A stretch of 64,000 bases of DNA, taken from NCBI GenBank assembly GCA_016793115.1, contig JAEUIN010000147.1, positions 1 to 64,000 on the forward strand, read 5' to 3'. Positions 17,468 through 26,818 of this stretch are shown piece by piece. Below the pieces are notes generated by a model, which saw only the letters and a program-made list of their open reading frames with translations, was not told the DNA's origin and did not search any database. The position numbers and the translations under genes were made by a program. Source of the DNA: Planctomycetaceae bacterium (GTDB lineage: Bacteria; Planctomycetota; Planctomycetia; Pirellulales; PNKZ01). Position 1 is the stretch's first letter. Each line of letters opens with the position of its first letter.

Positions 17468-18358
17468 CTAGTTGCGCACTTTCCGGTCGCAACTCGTGCA
17501 TCTCAGCAGGCGGGTTTTGCGTAGTAGCCGTTGTGCGAAAAACGCCTCGCCGAGGAAGGCGAATAACAGTGCGACGCCGATCGACTGGTGAAGAAGTCGT
17601 TTCGTACCGTAGGCGGACGCGTTGGTCATCTTCGTTTCCGCGCTCTTTAATGCGAATTGCGCGTCGCTCGGTAAATCGTCGTAGTCGGTCTTGGTTACTC
17701 GGCCGTGATTGAGAATGTGCTCGGTCGTTTTGAAATCGATTCGTGCGGTATGTAACAGAGTGCTTGCACTTGCCACCGCTTCGTCGTAATCGCTCCCCGC
17801 TTCCGCGGCGATGTGAAACCACGACAGCCAAGCCAAGATCAGTGTGACGACCGCTCCGCAGGCCAAGCCGCCGCCGCCCATTCCCTTCGCCGAACCGAAG
17901 TCCACGATTCGCACCCACTCCAGCGAATCTTTATTGCAGTAGTTGCAGCGATACCCGTGGCGGTCGCGGTAGAGCAACTCGTCGTTGTGTTTGTCTTGAT
18001 GGTGTTCCGCGGCGTTTCGTCGCGAATGTAAGGCTTTAAGCGGCGCGGCAGGCGGTTCCTGTTCCAGTTCCCCGGCCAGTGAAAACTCATTCACGAAATA
18101 CGTGGGATGGTGCCACTCGTCGGAATCGAGCCGCCGCATTTGCAGCCGTGTGTCGGTGAGTCGCCCACGTGAGTAGAGGTCGCGGAGAATCTGTACATCC
18201 ACACGGAACTGTCGATCTTGGCTTTTTAGAATCCAGGCCTGCCCCGGGGTTTCCTTGGGCATCTGCGATGAAGTGGTACGGGACGCCGTTCGCCCGCGTG
18301 ACACGATATCGGCGATCGACGGCGGCTTGCCGGAAGGCGGTTGATTCGCAGTAGCCAT
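17468..18358 (-). CDS. membrane protein with CxxC pairs, hypothetical
   Basis: A 296-residue protein. The N-terminal half (about 40-95) reads AWILKSQDRQFRVDVQILRDLYSRGRLTDTRL, like a GYF_2-type protein-binding domain. A CNYC pair follows at about 139-142, a first membrane helix at about 168-185 (LACGAVVTLILAWLSWFHIA), a long helical segment, a second hydrophobic helix (LLHQSIGVALLFAFLGEAFFA) and a C-terminal CTSC. The two CxxC pairs could bind one zinc or form disulfides. I do not recognise the family by name. Confidence 0.75.
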   Translation of the reverse strand: MATANQPPSGKPPSIADIVSRGRTASRTTSSQMPKETPGQAWILKSQDRQFRVDVQILRDLYSRGRLTDTRLQMRRLDSDEWHHPTYFVNEFSLAGELEQEPPAAPLKALHSRRNAAEHHQDKHNDELLYRDRHGYRCNYCNKDSLEWVRIVDFGSAKGMGGGGLACGAVVTLILAWLSWFHIAAEAGSDYDEAVASASTLLHTARIDFKTTEHILNHGRVTKTDYDDLPSDAQFALKSAETKMTNASAYGTKRLLHQSIGVALLFAFLGEAFFAQRLLRKTRLLRCTSCDRKVRN

Positions 18359-18593
18359 GGGGAGTGGGGTCTGGCTATTTAATAAAGGGGGGCATCGCCC
18401 TTGTAACTGAGCCTGCCCCGGCAGTCAACATGACGTTCTCCTGCGTTTTTTTAGGGTTTGCTTTATTTGACTGCCTTGAGTGCCAAGAGGTTCCAGGAAA
18501 TCTAGGATCCCTCCTTTGTGGTTATGGAATGTGTTCTTTTGTTCACTATTCTGGCGAAGTCGAAGAGAGTGCTAGCACGCCGGGGATGGTTCT

Positions 18594-19271
18594 ATGTCGC
18601 AGGTCGTTTCCCAACTACGTCAAGACTTGGCCGCACTGAGCGGCAAGCCCTCGTCGGCATGGGAAGAGATTTCCAGCGGCTTCGCAGAATTGGATGCGGT
18701 CTTGCCGGGGGGCGGGTTTCGCCGAGGAAACCTCGTGGAATGGCTGGCTCTTGAATTCGGCTCCGGCGCAACAAGCTTAGCTCTGCGTTCGGCTCGCCGA
18801 GCGATGGGCGATGATCGAACGTTGGTCGTCGTCGAACGTCAAGGAACGTTCTTTCCGCCCGCGCTGGAAGAGAATTTCCCCTGGGAGCGTTTACTGCTGG
18901 TGCGTTGCGATCATGTCCACGAGGCTGCGTGGGCCTGCGATCAAGCACTGCGCACTTCGGGAGTCGGTGCGGTTTTGACGTGGCTTGACCACGTCGACGA
19001 ACGTTTGCTTCGGCGTTGGCAATTGGCCGCCGCGGGGAGCGGAGCGCTGGGGCTGGTCGTGCGTCATCTGCCGCGGCAGCCCGAAGCCTGTTTTTGCGAC
19101 GTGCGTATTCTGGTCGCTCCTCTCGATGCCGCCGGGGGGCGGCGTGTGTATTTGGAATTGCTCCGCCTGCGGCAGGGACGAGCCGGCGCGCGAGTCGAGG
19201 TTGCTCTCGATGGCGATTCGCATTCTTTGTCTCAGACCGATCGGCCGGCTCGACGAGCGACCGGCTCGTAA
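18594..19271 (+). CDS. imuA: ImuA, RecA-like mutasome accessory protein
   Basis: A 225-residue RecA-fold protein. The start MSQVVSQLRQDLAAL is followed by FAELDAVLPGGGFRRGNLVEWLA, the ImuA counterpart of the RecA N-terminal region; the strict Walker A Gly-Lys-Thr is not retained, as usual in ImuA. LVVVERQGTFFPPAL and LLVRCDHVHEAAWACDQALR follow. It helps recruit the error-prone polymerase with ImuB. It overlaps imuB by 62 nt and dnaE2 follows, the standard damage-induced mutagenesis cassette. No LexA-type operator of a known class is clear upstream. Confidence 0.88.
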   Translation: MSQVVSQLRQDLAALSGKPSSAWEEISSGFAELDAVLPGGGFRRGNLVEWLALEFGSGATSLALRSARRAMGDDRTLVVVERQGTFFPPALEENFPWERLLLVRCDHVHEAAWACDQALRTSGVGAVLTWLDHVDERLLRRWQLAAAGSGALGLVVRHLPRQPEACFCDVRILVAPLDAAGGRRVYLELLRLRQGRAGARVEVALDGDSHSLSQTDRPARRATGS

Positions 19272-20655
19272 TCGGTCCGGTGCGCGTTCGGCGGCATTTA
19301 TGCTCGACGACGCCGAACGTGCGCGCTGGGCCGACGAGGTCGAAGAATTTAGCCCGCTGATCGGCTGGGTCGCCGGACTTTCGTCGCCCTGCCTTTGTCT
19401 CGACGTCGGCCCCACTGCGCATGGTTTCGGCGGCGAAAGAGGTTTACTAGATCGCCTGCGCGATTGGGCCGCTCGTCGAGGACTGGCTTGCGTCGCCGCT
19501 TTGGCCGATACGCTGGGCGCGGCTTGGGGCGTCGCTCATTTCGCATTGGGAAGTGAAGCGGCCGGCAACAAATTCCATGCTTGGCGCGACAAAATCGTGC
19601 GCAGCGGAGGCGAAGCGAGTGCCTTGGCTTCACTCGACGTGGCGGCTTTGAGACTCTCGCCCGATTTGACGTCGCTGTTGCGCGAGTTGGGAATCGAGAT
19701 CGTCGAGCCTCTTTGGACGTTGCCTCGCGAAGCTCTCGCCGAGCGGTTTTCGTCCGAATTACTGTTACGGATGGATCAAGCCTTGGGGCGGGTACCGGAG
19801 TTGTTCGTTGCTCATCGTCCGCCGCCGACGTATGAAACGCAGCTCGGCTGGGAAGAAGGAGTCGTCGACGCCGCCTCGATCGCCGCCGTGGGAAGGCGTC
19901 TGTTGCCCCAATTGCTTACGCCGTTGCGGCGTCGAGGACGCGGCGTGACCCGGCTGTTGGCCGAATTAAGCGGCGAGTTTCATTCGCTCGATCGTTTTGT
20001 GATCGGGCTGCTCCGGCCGACGCTCGACCTCGAGCATTTACTGGGCTTGTTGCAACTGCGATTGGAGTCGTTTCGCGTGCGGCAACCTGTCGTCGCCGCC
20101 CGTTTCGCGGTTTTGGAAGAGGCTGCGCTTCCTATCCAGCAGCAGGTGCTGTTCGCCGATTTAGCTCCCCCTGCGGAGTCGCATGCCTGGACGTCTTTAG
20201 TCGAACGTTTGGCCGGCCGTTTAGGCAACGACGCCGTCGTGCGTGTGCGAATCCTTTCCGATCATCAACCGGAGCGAGCTTGGCGACCGGTGCCTTGGCT
20301 CAAGGAATCTCGAAAGCCTATGCAGCGAAAATCGGTACCGCCGCGAAAGCCGCGTTCTCAAGTCGAAGATGTTTTCCCGGCCAAGCTTCCTCGCCCCACG
20401 CTCCTCTTGCCTCGTCCTGCGCCGATTCGCGTCTTTTCCGTCGCTCCGCAGGGGCATCCGCACAAGTTTGAAAATCGAGGAGTGGAACATCGTGTCGTGA
20501 AGAGTTGGGGGCCGGAGCGAATTGAAACCGGCTGGTGGCGCGGCCCAAGCGTGCGGCGCGATTATTTTCGCGTGGCGACTTCCGACGGCAGGCGCTGCTG
20601 GTTGTTTCGAGAATTGCGCAGCGGTCGTTGGTTTCTACACGGTTGGTTCGATTGA
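19210..20655 (+). CDS. imuB: ImuB, Y-family polymerase-like mutasome adaptor
   Basis: A 481-residue Y-family-like protein. The N-terminal palm has LCLRPIGRLDERPA and the segment SPCLCLDVGPTAHGFGGERGLLDRLRDW, which in ImuB replaces the catalytic block of DinB; the catalytic acidic triad is not intact, so it should act as an adaptor for DnaE2 and the sliding clamp and not as a polymerase. The C-terminus (about 400-481) is long and basic and ends YFRVATSDGRRCWLFRELRSGRWFLHGWFD. The start at 19210 lies inside imuA; its stop is 17 nt before the dnaE2 start. Confidence 0.88.
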   Translation: MAIRILCLRPIGRLDERPARNRSGARSAAFMLDDAERARWADEVEEFSPLIGWVAGLSSPCLCLDVGPTAHGFGGERGLLDRLRDWAARRGLACVAALADTLGAAWGVAHFALGSEAAGNKFHAWRDKIVRSGGEASALASLDVAALRLSPDLTSLLRELGIEIVEPLWTLPREALAERFSSELLLRMDQALGRVPELFVAHRPPPTYETQLGWEEGVVDAASIAAVGRRLLPQLLTPLRRRGRGVTRLLAELSGEFHSLDRFVIGLLRPTLDLEHLLGLLQLRLESFRVRQPVVAARFAVLEEAALPIQQQVLFADLAPPAESHAWTSLVERLAGRLGNDAVVRVRILSDHQPERAWRPVPWLKESRKPMQRKSVPPRKPRSQVEDVFPAKLPRPTLLLPRPAPIRVFSVAPQGHPHKFENRGVEHRVVKSWGPERIETGWWRGPSVRRDYFRVATSDGRRCWLFRELRSGRWFLHGWFD

Positions 20656-20672
20656 CTCGGGAGAAACTTTCC

Positions 20673-23600
20673 GTGCCACGTTATGCCGAACTTCATTGTC
20701 TGAGCAATTTTTCGTTCCTGCGGGCCGCCTCGCACCCCGACGAGCTTGTCGCGCGCGCCGCCGAACTGGGCTATGCGGCCTTGGCGATTACCGATCGGCA
20801 TAGTTTGGCCGGCGTCGTCGAGGCTCACGCCGCCGCCCAACAACTCGGTTTGAAATTGCTGATCGGCGCCGAAGTTCACCCCATCGATGCCCCCGCCGCC
20901 GTTCTGTTGGCGACCGATCGTGCGGCTTACGCTCGTTTAGCTCGGCTTTTAACTCACGGTAAGTCGCAAGCGGCGAAGGGAGATTGTCGGCTCACGTTCG
21001 CCGATCTCGCCCAACACGGCGACGGTCTATTGGCTTGCCCCTTCGGCAATGCCGCTTCGCAGCAAATACCCCTTGCCGCATTTAACGCACGCTCTCTGGC
21101 TCTCTATCGAGAAGCCTTCGATGGGCGAGCGTATCTCCTGGCCGAGACGCATCACGGTCCGAACGACGAGGCTTGGTTCGCCGAATTGCAAGGGTTGTCC
21201 AAACGATCCGGCATCCCGATCGTCGCCGCGGGCGGGGTTTATTACCACGCCGCGGAACGTCGACCGCTACAAGACGTGCTGACGGCGATCCGGCTCGGCC
21301 GCACCGTCGCCGAGTGCGGTCGAGAACTTTTTGCCAATGCCGAACGTCATTTGCGACCGCTCGAAGAATTGGAGTGGCTCTACGAACAACTTCCTGGGGC
21401 TTTGCGACGCTCGCAAGAAGTCGCCGAACGCTGTCTTTTTTCGCTTGATGAATTGAAGTACGAGTATCCGGAAGAACTCGCCCCCCTCGGCGTCGCGCCG
21501 ATCGATCATCTTCGTCGTCTCACTTGGGAGGGGGCGACGCGCCGCTATCCGAACGGACCGCCCGAAAAGGTCGCCGCCTTGATCGAGCGCGAGTTGCGGT
21601 TGATCGAGCAACTCGGCTACGAGGCTTATTTTCTCACGGTTTGGGATCTTGTTCGCTTTGCCCGCGAGCGCGACATCCTCTGCCAAGGTCGCGGTTCGGC
21701 CGCAAATTCGGCCGTTTGCTATTGCTTGGGAGTGACGTCGGTCGATCCCGATCGCATCGACGTCCTTTTCGAACGGTTCATCAGCGCCGAACGGAATGAG
21801 CCGCCCGATATCGACGTCGATTTCGAACACGAACGTCGTGAGGAAGTGTTGCAGTATGTTTATGAGAAATATGGTCGCGAGCGGGCCGCCATGACCGCCG
21901 TGACGATCCGCTATCGTTCGCGTTCCGCTTCGCGCGAAGTCGGCAAAGCGCTCGGCTTGCCGGAAGAACGAATCGAGGCCTTGGCGAAGACGTTCGTCGA
22001 TCATCATCGTAATCCGGAAACGAAGTGGATCGAGTGTTGCCGCGACGGCGGCCTTGATCCCGACGATACGCTTACCCGGCAATTCATTATGTTGGCCGGC
22101 GAACTCGTCGGCTTTCCGCGTCACTTGTCGCAACACGTCGGCGGCATGGTCATCAGTCGTCGGCCGCTTTGTGAAATGGTGCCGATCGAAAACGCCGCAA
22201 TGCCCGCGCGTACGGTGATCGAATGGAACAAAGACGATCTCGACGCCCTCGGCTTGCTCAAAGTCGATTGCTTGTCGCTGGGCATGCTGACTGCAATTCG
22301 CAAATGCTTTCAACTCATTCAGCGAACCGGCGGTCCGTCGCTCACCCTGGCTACGGTCCCGGCCGAAGATCCGGCAGTTTATGAGATGATTTCCTCGGCC
22401 GACACGATGGGGGTGTTTCAAATCGAAAGCCGCGCGCAGATGAGTATGTTGCCCCGGCTACGGCCGCAGGAGTTCTACGATCTGGTGATTGAAGTCGCGA
22501 TCGTGCGCCCCGGACCGATTCAAGGCAACATGGTGCATCCCTATTTGCGACGGCGAGCGAACCAGGAACCGGTGGAATACGCCAGCGAAGAAATCCGCAG
22601 TGTGCTGCGTAAAACGCTCGGCGTGCCGATCTTTCAAGAGCAGGCGATGCAGTTGGCGATCGTCGCCGCCGGGTTCACTCCGGGAGAAGCCGATCAACTC
22701 CGCCGTGCGATGGCGGCCTGGCGGCGGACCGGCTCGCTCCAGCGATTTCGAGAGAAATTGATCGAGGGCATGAAAGCTCGAGGGATCGGCGAAGAGTTTG
22801 CGGAACGGCTGTATCAGCAGATTTGCGGATTCGGTGAGTACGGCTTTCCCGAATCGCATGCCGCAAGTTTCGCGCTCTTGGTGTATGTGTCGGCTTGGCT
22901 CAAACGGCATCATCCGGCGGCGTTTTGCGCGGCGCTGCTCAACAGCCAGCCGATGGGCTTCTATGCTCCGGCACAACTCATTCGCAATGCCCGGGAGCAT
23001 GGAGTGGAAGTTCGGCCCGCCGACGTGAACCATAGCGATTGGGATCTAACGCTTGAACCGGGCCGCGAGCACGGCATCTCCGCAGTTCGGCTCGGGTTTC
23101 GTCTGCTGCAAGGACTCCCCGAAGCGGCGGCTCGACGAATTTTCGCCGCTCGCCAAGACGGGCCTTTTCGTTCTCCGGCCGACCTTGCCCGCCGTGCCGA
23201 CTTAGGACGACCTTGGCTGACATTGTTGGCCCGCGCGGGTGCCTTGCAGTCGCTTGCCGAAGACCGACGGACGGCGCTCTGGCAAGCTTTAGCGGAGCGT
23301 CGTGATCGCCCCCAACCGCTGTTCGCAGGGTTGGCCGACGCCGCCCCGGCGTCGGCGCCGCAGATTCCCCTCACGGAGTTTGAAGAAGTCTTGGCCGACT
23401 ACCGCACGACCGGTCTGACGCTCCGTGCTCATCCGATGTCGTTCATTCGCGGTAAGCTGACGCAACGGGGCTGTCTCACCGCGGCCCAATTGGCCGAGCG
23501 GAGCAACGATTCGCTCATTCGCACGGCCGGCTTGGTGCTCTTGCGGCAGCGTCCCGGCACGGCGAAAGGCATCACCTTCGTCACCTTGGAAGACGAAACC

Positions 23601-23813
23601 GGGGTGATCAATCTGATCGTCAAAGCCGACGTCTGGCAAAGATATCGAGCCGTGGCACGCTCGTCCGGCGTCTGGCTGGTCGACGGTCGACTGCAAAAAG
23701 TTCAACCGGACTCCAAGCAGAAAGATCTCCTCATTCACGTCGTCGCCGCCAGGCTGGTTGATCTCTCGAGGGAAGTCCGATCTCCCGCAATCAAGTCGCG
23801 TGATTTTCATTAG
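20673..23813 (+). CDS. dnaE2: DnaE2, error-prone DNA polymerase III alpha subunit
   Basis: A 1046-residue C-family polymerase. The N-terminal PHP domain begins [22 protein letters not shown], the DnaE2-specific start, and continues [12 protein letters not shown]. The polymerase motifs include [15 protein letters not shown] and [16 protein letters not shown] with catalytic aspartates, and the C-terminal OB domain has [18 protein letters not shown] at 20673 is chosen because GGGAG lies nine bases upstream; a TTG overlapping the imuB stop (20652) is the alternative. With ImuA and ImuB it performs translesion synthesis. Confidence 0.95.
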   Translation: MPRYAELHCLSNFSFLRAASHPDELVARAAELGYAALAITDRHSLAGVVEAHAAAQQLGLKLLIGAEVHPIDAPAAVLLATDRAAYARLARLLTHGKSQAAKGDCRLTFADLAQHGDGLLACPFGNAASQQIPLAAFNARSLALYREAFDGRAYLLAETHHGPNDEAWFAELQGLSKRSGIPIVAAGGVYYHAAERRPLQDVLTAIRLGRTVAECGRELFANAERHLRPLEELEWLYEQLPGALRRSQEVAERCLFSLDELKYEYPEELAPLGVAPIDHLRRLTWEGATRRYPNGPPEKVAALIERELRLIEQLGYEAYFLTVWDLVRFARERDILCQGRGSAANSAVCYCLGVTSVDPDRIDVLFERFISAERNEPPDIDVDFEHERREEVLQYVYEKYGRERAAMTAVTIRYRSRSASREVGKALGLPEERIEALAKTFVDHHRNPETKWIECCRDGGLDPDDTLTRQFIMLAGELVGFPRHLSQHVGGMVISRRPLCEMVPIENAAMPARTVIEWNKDDLDALGLLKVDCLSLGMLTAIRKCFQLIQRTGGPSLTLATVPAEDPAVYEMISSADTMGVFQIESRAQMSMLPRLRPQEFYDLVIEVAIVRPGPIQGNMVHPYLRRRANQEPVEYASEEIRSVLRKTLGVPIFQEQAMQLAIVAAGFTPGEADQLRRAMAAWRRTGSLQRFREKLIEGMKARGIGEEFAERLYQQICGFGEYGFPESHAASFALLVYVSAWLKRHHPAAFCAALLNSQPMGFYAPAQLIRNAREHGVEVRPADVNHSDWDLTLEPGREHGISAVRLGFRLLQGLPEAAARRIFAARQDGPFRSPADLARRADLGRPWLTLLARAGALQSLAEDRRTALWQALAERRDRPQPLFAGLADAAPASAPQIPLTEFEEVLADYRTTGLTLRAHPMSFIRGKLTQRGCLTAAQLAERSNDSLIRTAGLVLLRQRPGTAKGITFVTLEDETGVINLIVKADVWQRYRAVARSSGVWLVDGRLQKVQPDSKQKDLLIHVVAARLVDLSREVRSPAIKSRDFH

Positions 23814-23896
23814 CGGCCGTGTGCGACTCATGGTCGAAGCCGACTTTGCGAGCTATAACCGGCACTGTATTCAGTCACATTCCAACTGCCATCGCG

Positions 23897-24319
23897 ATGA
23901 AAAGCCTTACCCGAGAACTTTGGATGGAAGTTCCCGAACGAAGGGGCATCGTCTCCTTGCAAGGCGAAGTGGAGCGTTTAGTTTCCGAAAGCGGCGTCCG
24001 CGAAGGCCTCGTTCTCGTGAATGCTATGCACATCACCGCTTCCGTTTTCATTAACGACGACGAATCCGGTTTGCACGCCGACTACGACAAGTGGCTGGAA
24101 AACTTGGCGCCGTTCGATGCGTCGCCGCGCCGCTATGCCCACAACCGGACCGGCGAAGACAACGCCGATGCCCATTTGAAACGCCAAGTCATGGGTCGCG
24201 AAGTGGTCGTCGCGATTACCGACGGCAAGTTGCATCTCGGGCCTTGGGAACACATTTTCTACTACGAATTCGACGGACGCCGCCGCAAGCGGGTTTTGGT
24301 CAAGATCATCGGAGAATGA
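23897..24319 (+). CDS. YjbQ/UPF0047 family protein
   Basis: A 140-residue protein of the YjbQ family (secondary thiamine-phosphate synthase enzyme). Family features are [23 protein letters not shown], a middle [30 protein letters not shown] with histidines, and [13 protein letters not shown] near the end. The true cellular role is not established; thiamine-phosphate synthesis has been reported as a side activity. It is on the same strand as dnaE2, 83 nt downstream, with no obvious functional link. Confidence 0.9.
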   Translation: MKSLTRELWMEVPERRGIVSLQGEVERLVSESGVREGLVLVNAMHITASVFINDDESGLHADYDKWLENLAPFDASPRRYAHNRTGEDNADAHLKRQVMGREVVVAITDGKLHLGPWEHIFYYEFDGRRRKRVLVKIIGE

Positions 24320-24612
24320 TGATCTTCGCTCCGCCCGACCATTCGTCACGGGCGAAGAAAATAATGTCAAGAAGCCGTAGGCGACGTTCGTCGGCGACCG
24401 GTGCCGCCCCGTCGCGGGAAGCCGCAATGTTTACGCCTTCGGCAGGTCGCGAAAGTTCCGGCGCGGAAAATCTTGCCAACTATCGATCCGCGGTAAAAAA
24501 CCGTTGAAGTCGAGCCTGTCGGAAGGCAAACAAGAAAGCGTGCCGCACAAATGCGGTCCTTGCCGACTCGGCAAGTCGGGACTCCACCGATATTCCAAGA
24601 AGGAACTTCGCC

Positions 24613-25155
24613 ATGCTTGGCACCGGCGACTTCACGTTCGCTCCCTCGTCCGCTCCGGCTCCGATTGTCGTCCGCCGGATCCCGCTCGATAACGACTGGC
24701 CGATCGCGCCCCCGGCGGCGCAGCAAGCCGAAGTTCGCATTCGGCCTTATCGGGAGAATCGTTCGCGACTGCAAACGCTCCTCGACGGCGTCGCAGCGTC
24801 GGTAGCGCTCGTCGATGAATGCGGCGACGTCGTCGCCGTCAATCGCGTTTGGCGTCTGACTGCAAAAATGCAGGGCATGACACATCACCGCAACGGCGTG
24901 GGAATGAACTACTTGGCCGTTTGCGGTACCGCCGCCGCCGAGGGGAATCGCGACGCGGCGATCGCCGCCGAGGGGATCGACGGGGTGCTGCAATCACGAA
25001 TCCGATCGTTCTACTACAAATATCGCGTGACGCGCCCAGGGGAATTGCAACTCTACGCACTGTTGGCTTGGCGGCTTGTCGACGGGGATCGCGCGTATGT
25101 GGCCGTATCGCATGAGCTACTGGAATCCCACGCTACCGATCCGAGCCGCGACTGA
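24613..25155 (+). CDS. stand-alone PAS-domain protein
   Basis: A 180-residue protein. Residues about 55-160 form one PAS domain: LLDGVAASVALVDECGDVVAVNRVWRLTA, then GVGMNYLAVC and a terminal strand block YKYRVTRPGELQLYALLAWRL. This PAS subtype, with the GxNYLxVC segment, is usually a sensor part of histidine kinases or chemotaxis hybrids, but no output domain is attached here. The N-terminal 50 residues are Pro/Ala-rich. It may act as a sensory partner of another protein. AAGGAAC precedes the ATG. Confidence 0.75.
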   Translation: MLGTGDFTFAPSSAPAPIVVRRIPLDNDWPIAPPAAQQAEVRIRPYRENRSRLQTLLDGVAASVALVDECGDVVAVNRVWRLTAKMQGMTHHRNGVGMNYLAVCGTAAAEGNRDAAIAAEGIDGVLQSRIRSFYYKYRVTRPGELQLYALLAWRLVDGDRAYVAVSHELLESHATDPSRD

Positions 25156-25286
25156 TTTCGGAAGACTCCTCCACGCCGCCGCGACCGGCTTTCGTCGTAG
25201 CGGATTTGCCGTGGCGAAACCGCTTGATTCGTCGGTATAACGGGCTCAATCCACTTCCTGATTGAGCCGCCGAGTATCAAGATCCA

Positions 25287-26798
25287 ATGCGCGTTCTGTA
25301 TATCGCCGCCGAGTGCAAACCGTTTTCGAAGGCCGGCGGAGTCGGCGACGTCGCCGGAGAACTACCGATCGCGCTCCAGGCCGCCGGGGTCGATGTTGAA
25401 ATTGTTACGCCCTGGTACGGCAAGACGAACGTCGACGACCGGCCGCTCGAGTTTAACGGCGTCCGGCATCGTGTAGGGGTGGTGCCGACGACGCTCCGCG
25501 GCGTGCCGGTTCACTTTATAAAGAACCCGGCTCACTTCGAAACCGATTACACGTCGCCCAAGGCCAAACGACCGGCGCTGCTCGATCCGTATCTCTATAC
25601 GAAAGACTATTCGACTCCGTACGTCGACAGCGATCGCTATCCGTTTCTTGACGATGCCTTACGCTTCTCTTTCTTTTCGGAAGCGTGCTTGGATGTGATT
25701 GCGCAGCGCAAACCGGACGTCGTGCATATCAACGATTGGGTTTTGGGCTATCTCTTCGGACGCATGGTGCAGCACGGTCTGACCGCGAAGCGCGTGCTGA
25801 CGATCCACAACATCGGCTATCAAGGAAACTTAGGGACCGATCGAATTCGCGGCTGGACGATCGAATCGCTCATGCACGATCCGCGTTTAGGACCGCTGTT
25901 CGAGGATCCGCGGCCCGAATGGGAGAGCATTAATCCGTTGCGTCTGGCGATTGAACTGTCGCATCACACGAACACCGTCAGCCCCAATTACATGGAGGAA
26001 ATCATCCGTCCCGAAGATCCCTCTCGCTACTTCGAAGGAGGCAAAGGGATGGAGCCATATACACAGCGTTTAGAGCGCGAAGGCCGGCTGACCGGAATTC
26101 TAAACGGCTTCGAGTATCGCGGGGAACCGACCCAAACCGCTTTTGAAACGATGCTCGCCGCCAAACAAGCGGCACGAACCGCATTGCTGCGGGAGTTTCG
26201 GACTCCCGTCGAATTTCTGATCGGTTTCGTCGGCCGCGCGGTTGAGCAAAAGTTCAAGTTGCTCGTCGAAGAGGTCGACGGCAAGAGCGTGCTGGAGCAC
26301 ATTCTCGACATCCCCGGCGTAGGCGTCGCGATCGTGGCGACCGGCCAAGCGGAGTACGAGGACTTCGTACGTCGCTTGAATCATCGGCCGAATCTCGCGG
26401 CGACGCTCGCCTTTGATCGGGCCAGAGCGCAGCAGATCAGCCTTGGCAGCGACGTGTTCCTCATGCCAAGCCTGTTCGAACCTTGCGGAATTACGCAAAT
26501 GGAATCGCTCAGTTGTGCGACGCCGCCGTTGGTGCGCTGGACCGGCGGCTTAGTCGATACGGTCCGCCCGCACACGGCGGCGAACGGTACCGGCTTCGGC
26601 TTCGACGGTCGGACTCGAAACGACGTCTTGCGCAATCTCGTCGCGACCGTCCGCGAGGCCCGTGAGGTTTTTTTGACGAATCCGCAAATGTTCCGGGCTT
26701 TGCAGGGTCGCGGCTTCGCCGAACGGTTTACCTGGAGCGACGCGGCGGGGCGTTATATTCGCGACGTCTATGAACCGGCGCTGCGAACTAAGAATTAG
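25287..26798 (+). CDS. glgA: glycogen synthase (GlgA, GT5)
   Basis: A 503-residue GT-B enzyme that extends alpha-1,4-glucan from a nucleotide glucose. The N-terminal motif AAECKPFSKAGGVGDVAGELP carries the KxGG site (K17). The middle has HINDWVLGYL, LTIHNIGYQGN and LSHHTNTVSPNYMEEI, and the nucleotide-sugar end has SLFEPCGITQMESLSCATPPLVRWTGGLVDTV with the catalytic glutamate EPCGITQME. No other glycogen gene is nearby. It converges on the sulfatase 20 nt away. Confidence 0.9.
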   Translation: MRVLYIAAECKPFSKAGGVGDVAGELPIALQAAGVDVEIVTPWYGKTNVDDRPLEFNGVRHRVGVVPTTLRGVPVHFIKNPAHFETDYTSPKAKRPALLDPYLYTKDYSTPYVDSDRYPFLDDALRFSFFSEACLDVIAQRKPDVVHINDWVLGYLFGRMVQHGLTAKRVLTIHNIGYQGNLGTDRIRGWTIESLMHDPRLGPLFEDPRPEWESINPLRLAIELSHHTNTVSPNYMEEIIRPEDPSRYFEGGKGMEPYTQRLEREGRLTGILNGFEYRGEPTQTAFETMLAAKQAARTALLREFRTPVEFLIGFVGRAVEQKFKLLVEEVDGKSVLEHILDIPGVGVAIVATGQAEYEDFVRRLNHRPNLAATLAFDRARAQQISLGSDVFLMPSLFEPCGITQMESLSCATPPLVRWTGGLVDTVRPHTAANGTGFGFDGRTRNDVLRNLVATVREAREVFLTNPQMFRALQGRGFAERFTWSDAAGRYIRDVYEPALRTKN

Positions 26799-26818
26799 GC
26801 GACGGACCGAACTCGGAC

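Noticed and set aside
18985..19209. An upstream extension of imuB inside imuA
   Set aside because: It would overlap imuA by nearly 300 nt; the ATG at 19210 gives the normal ImuB N-terminus.
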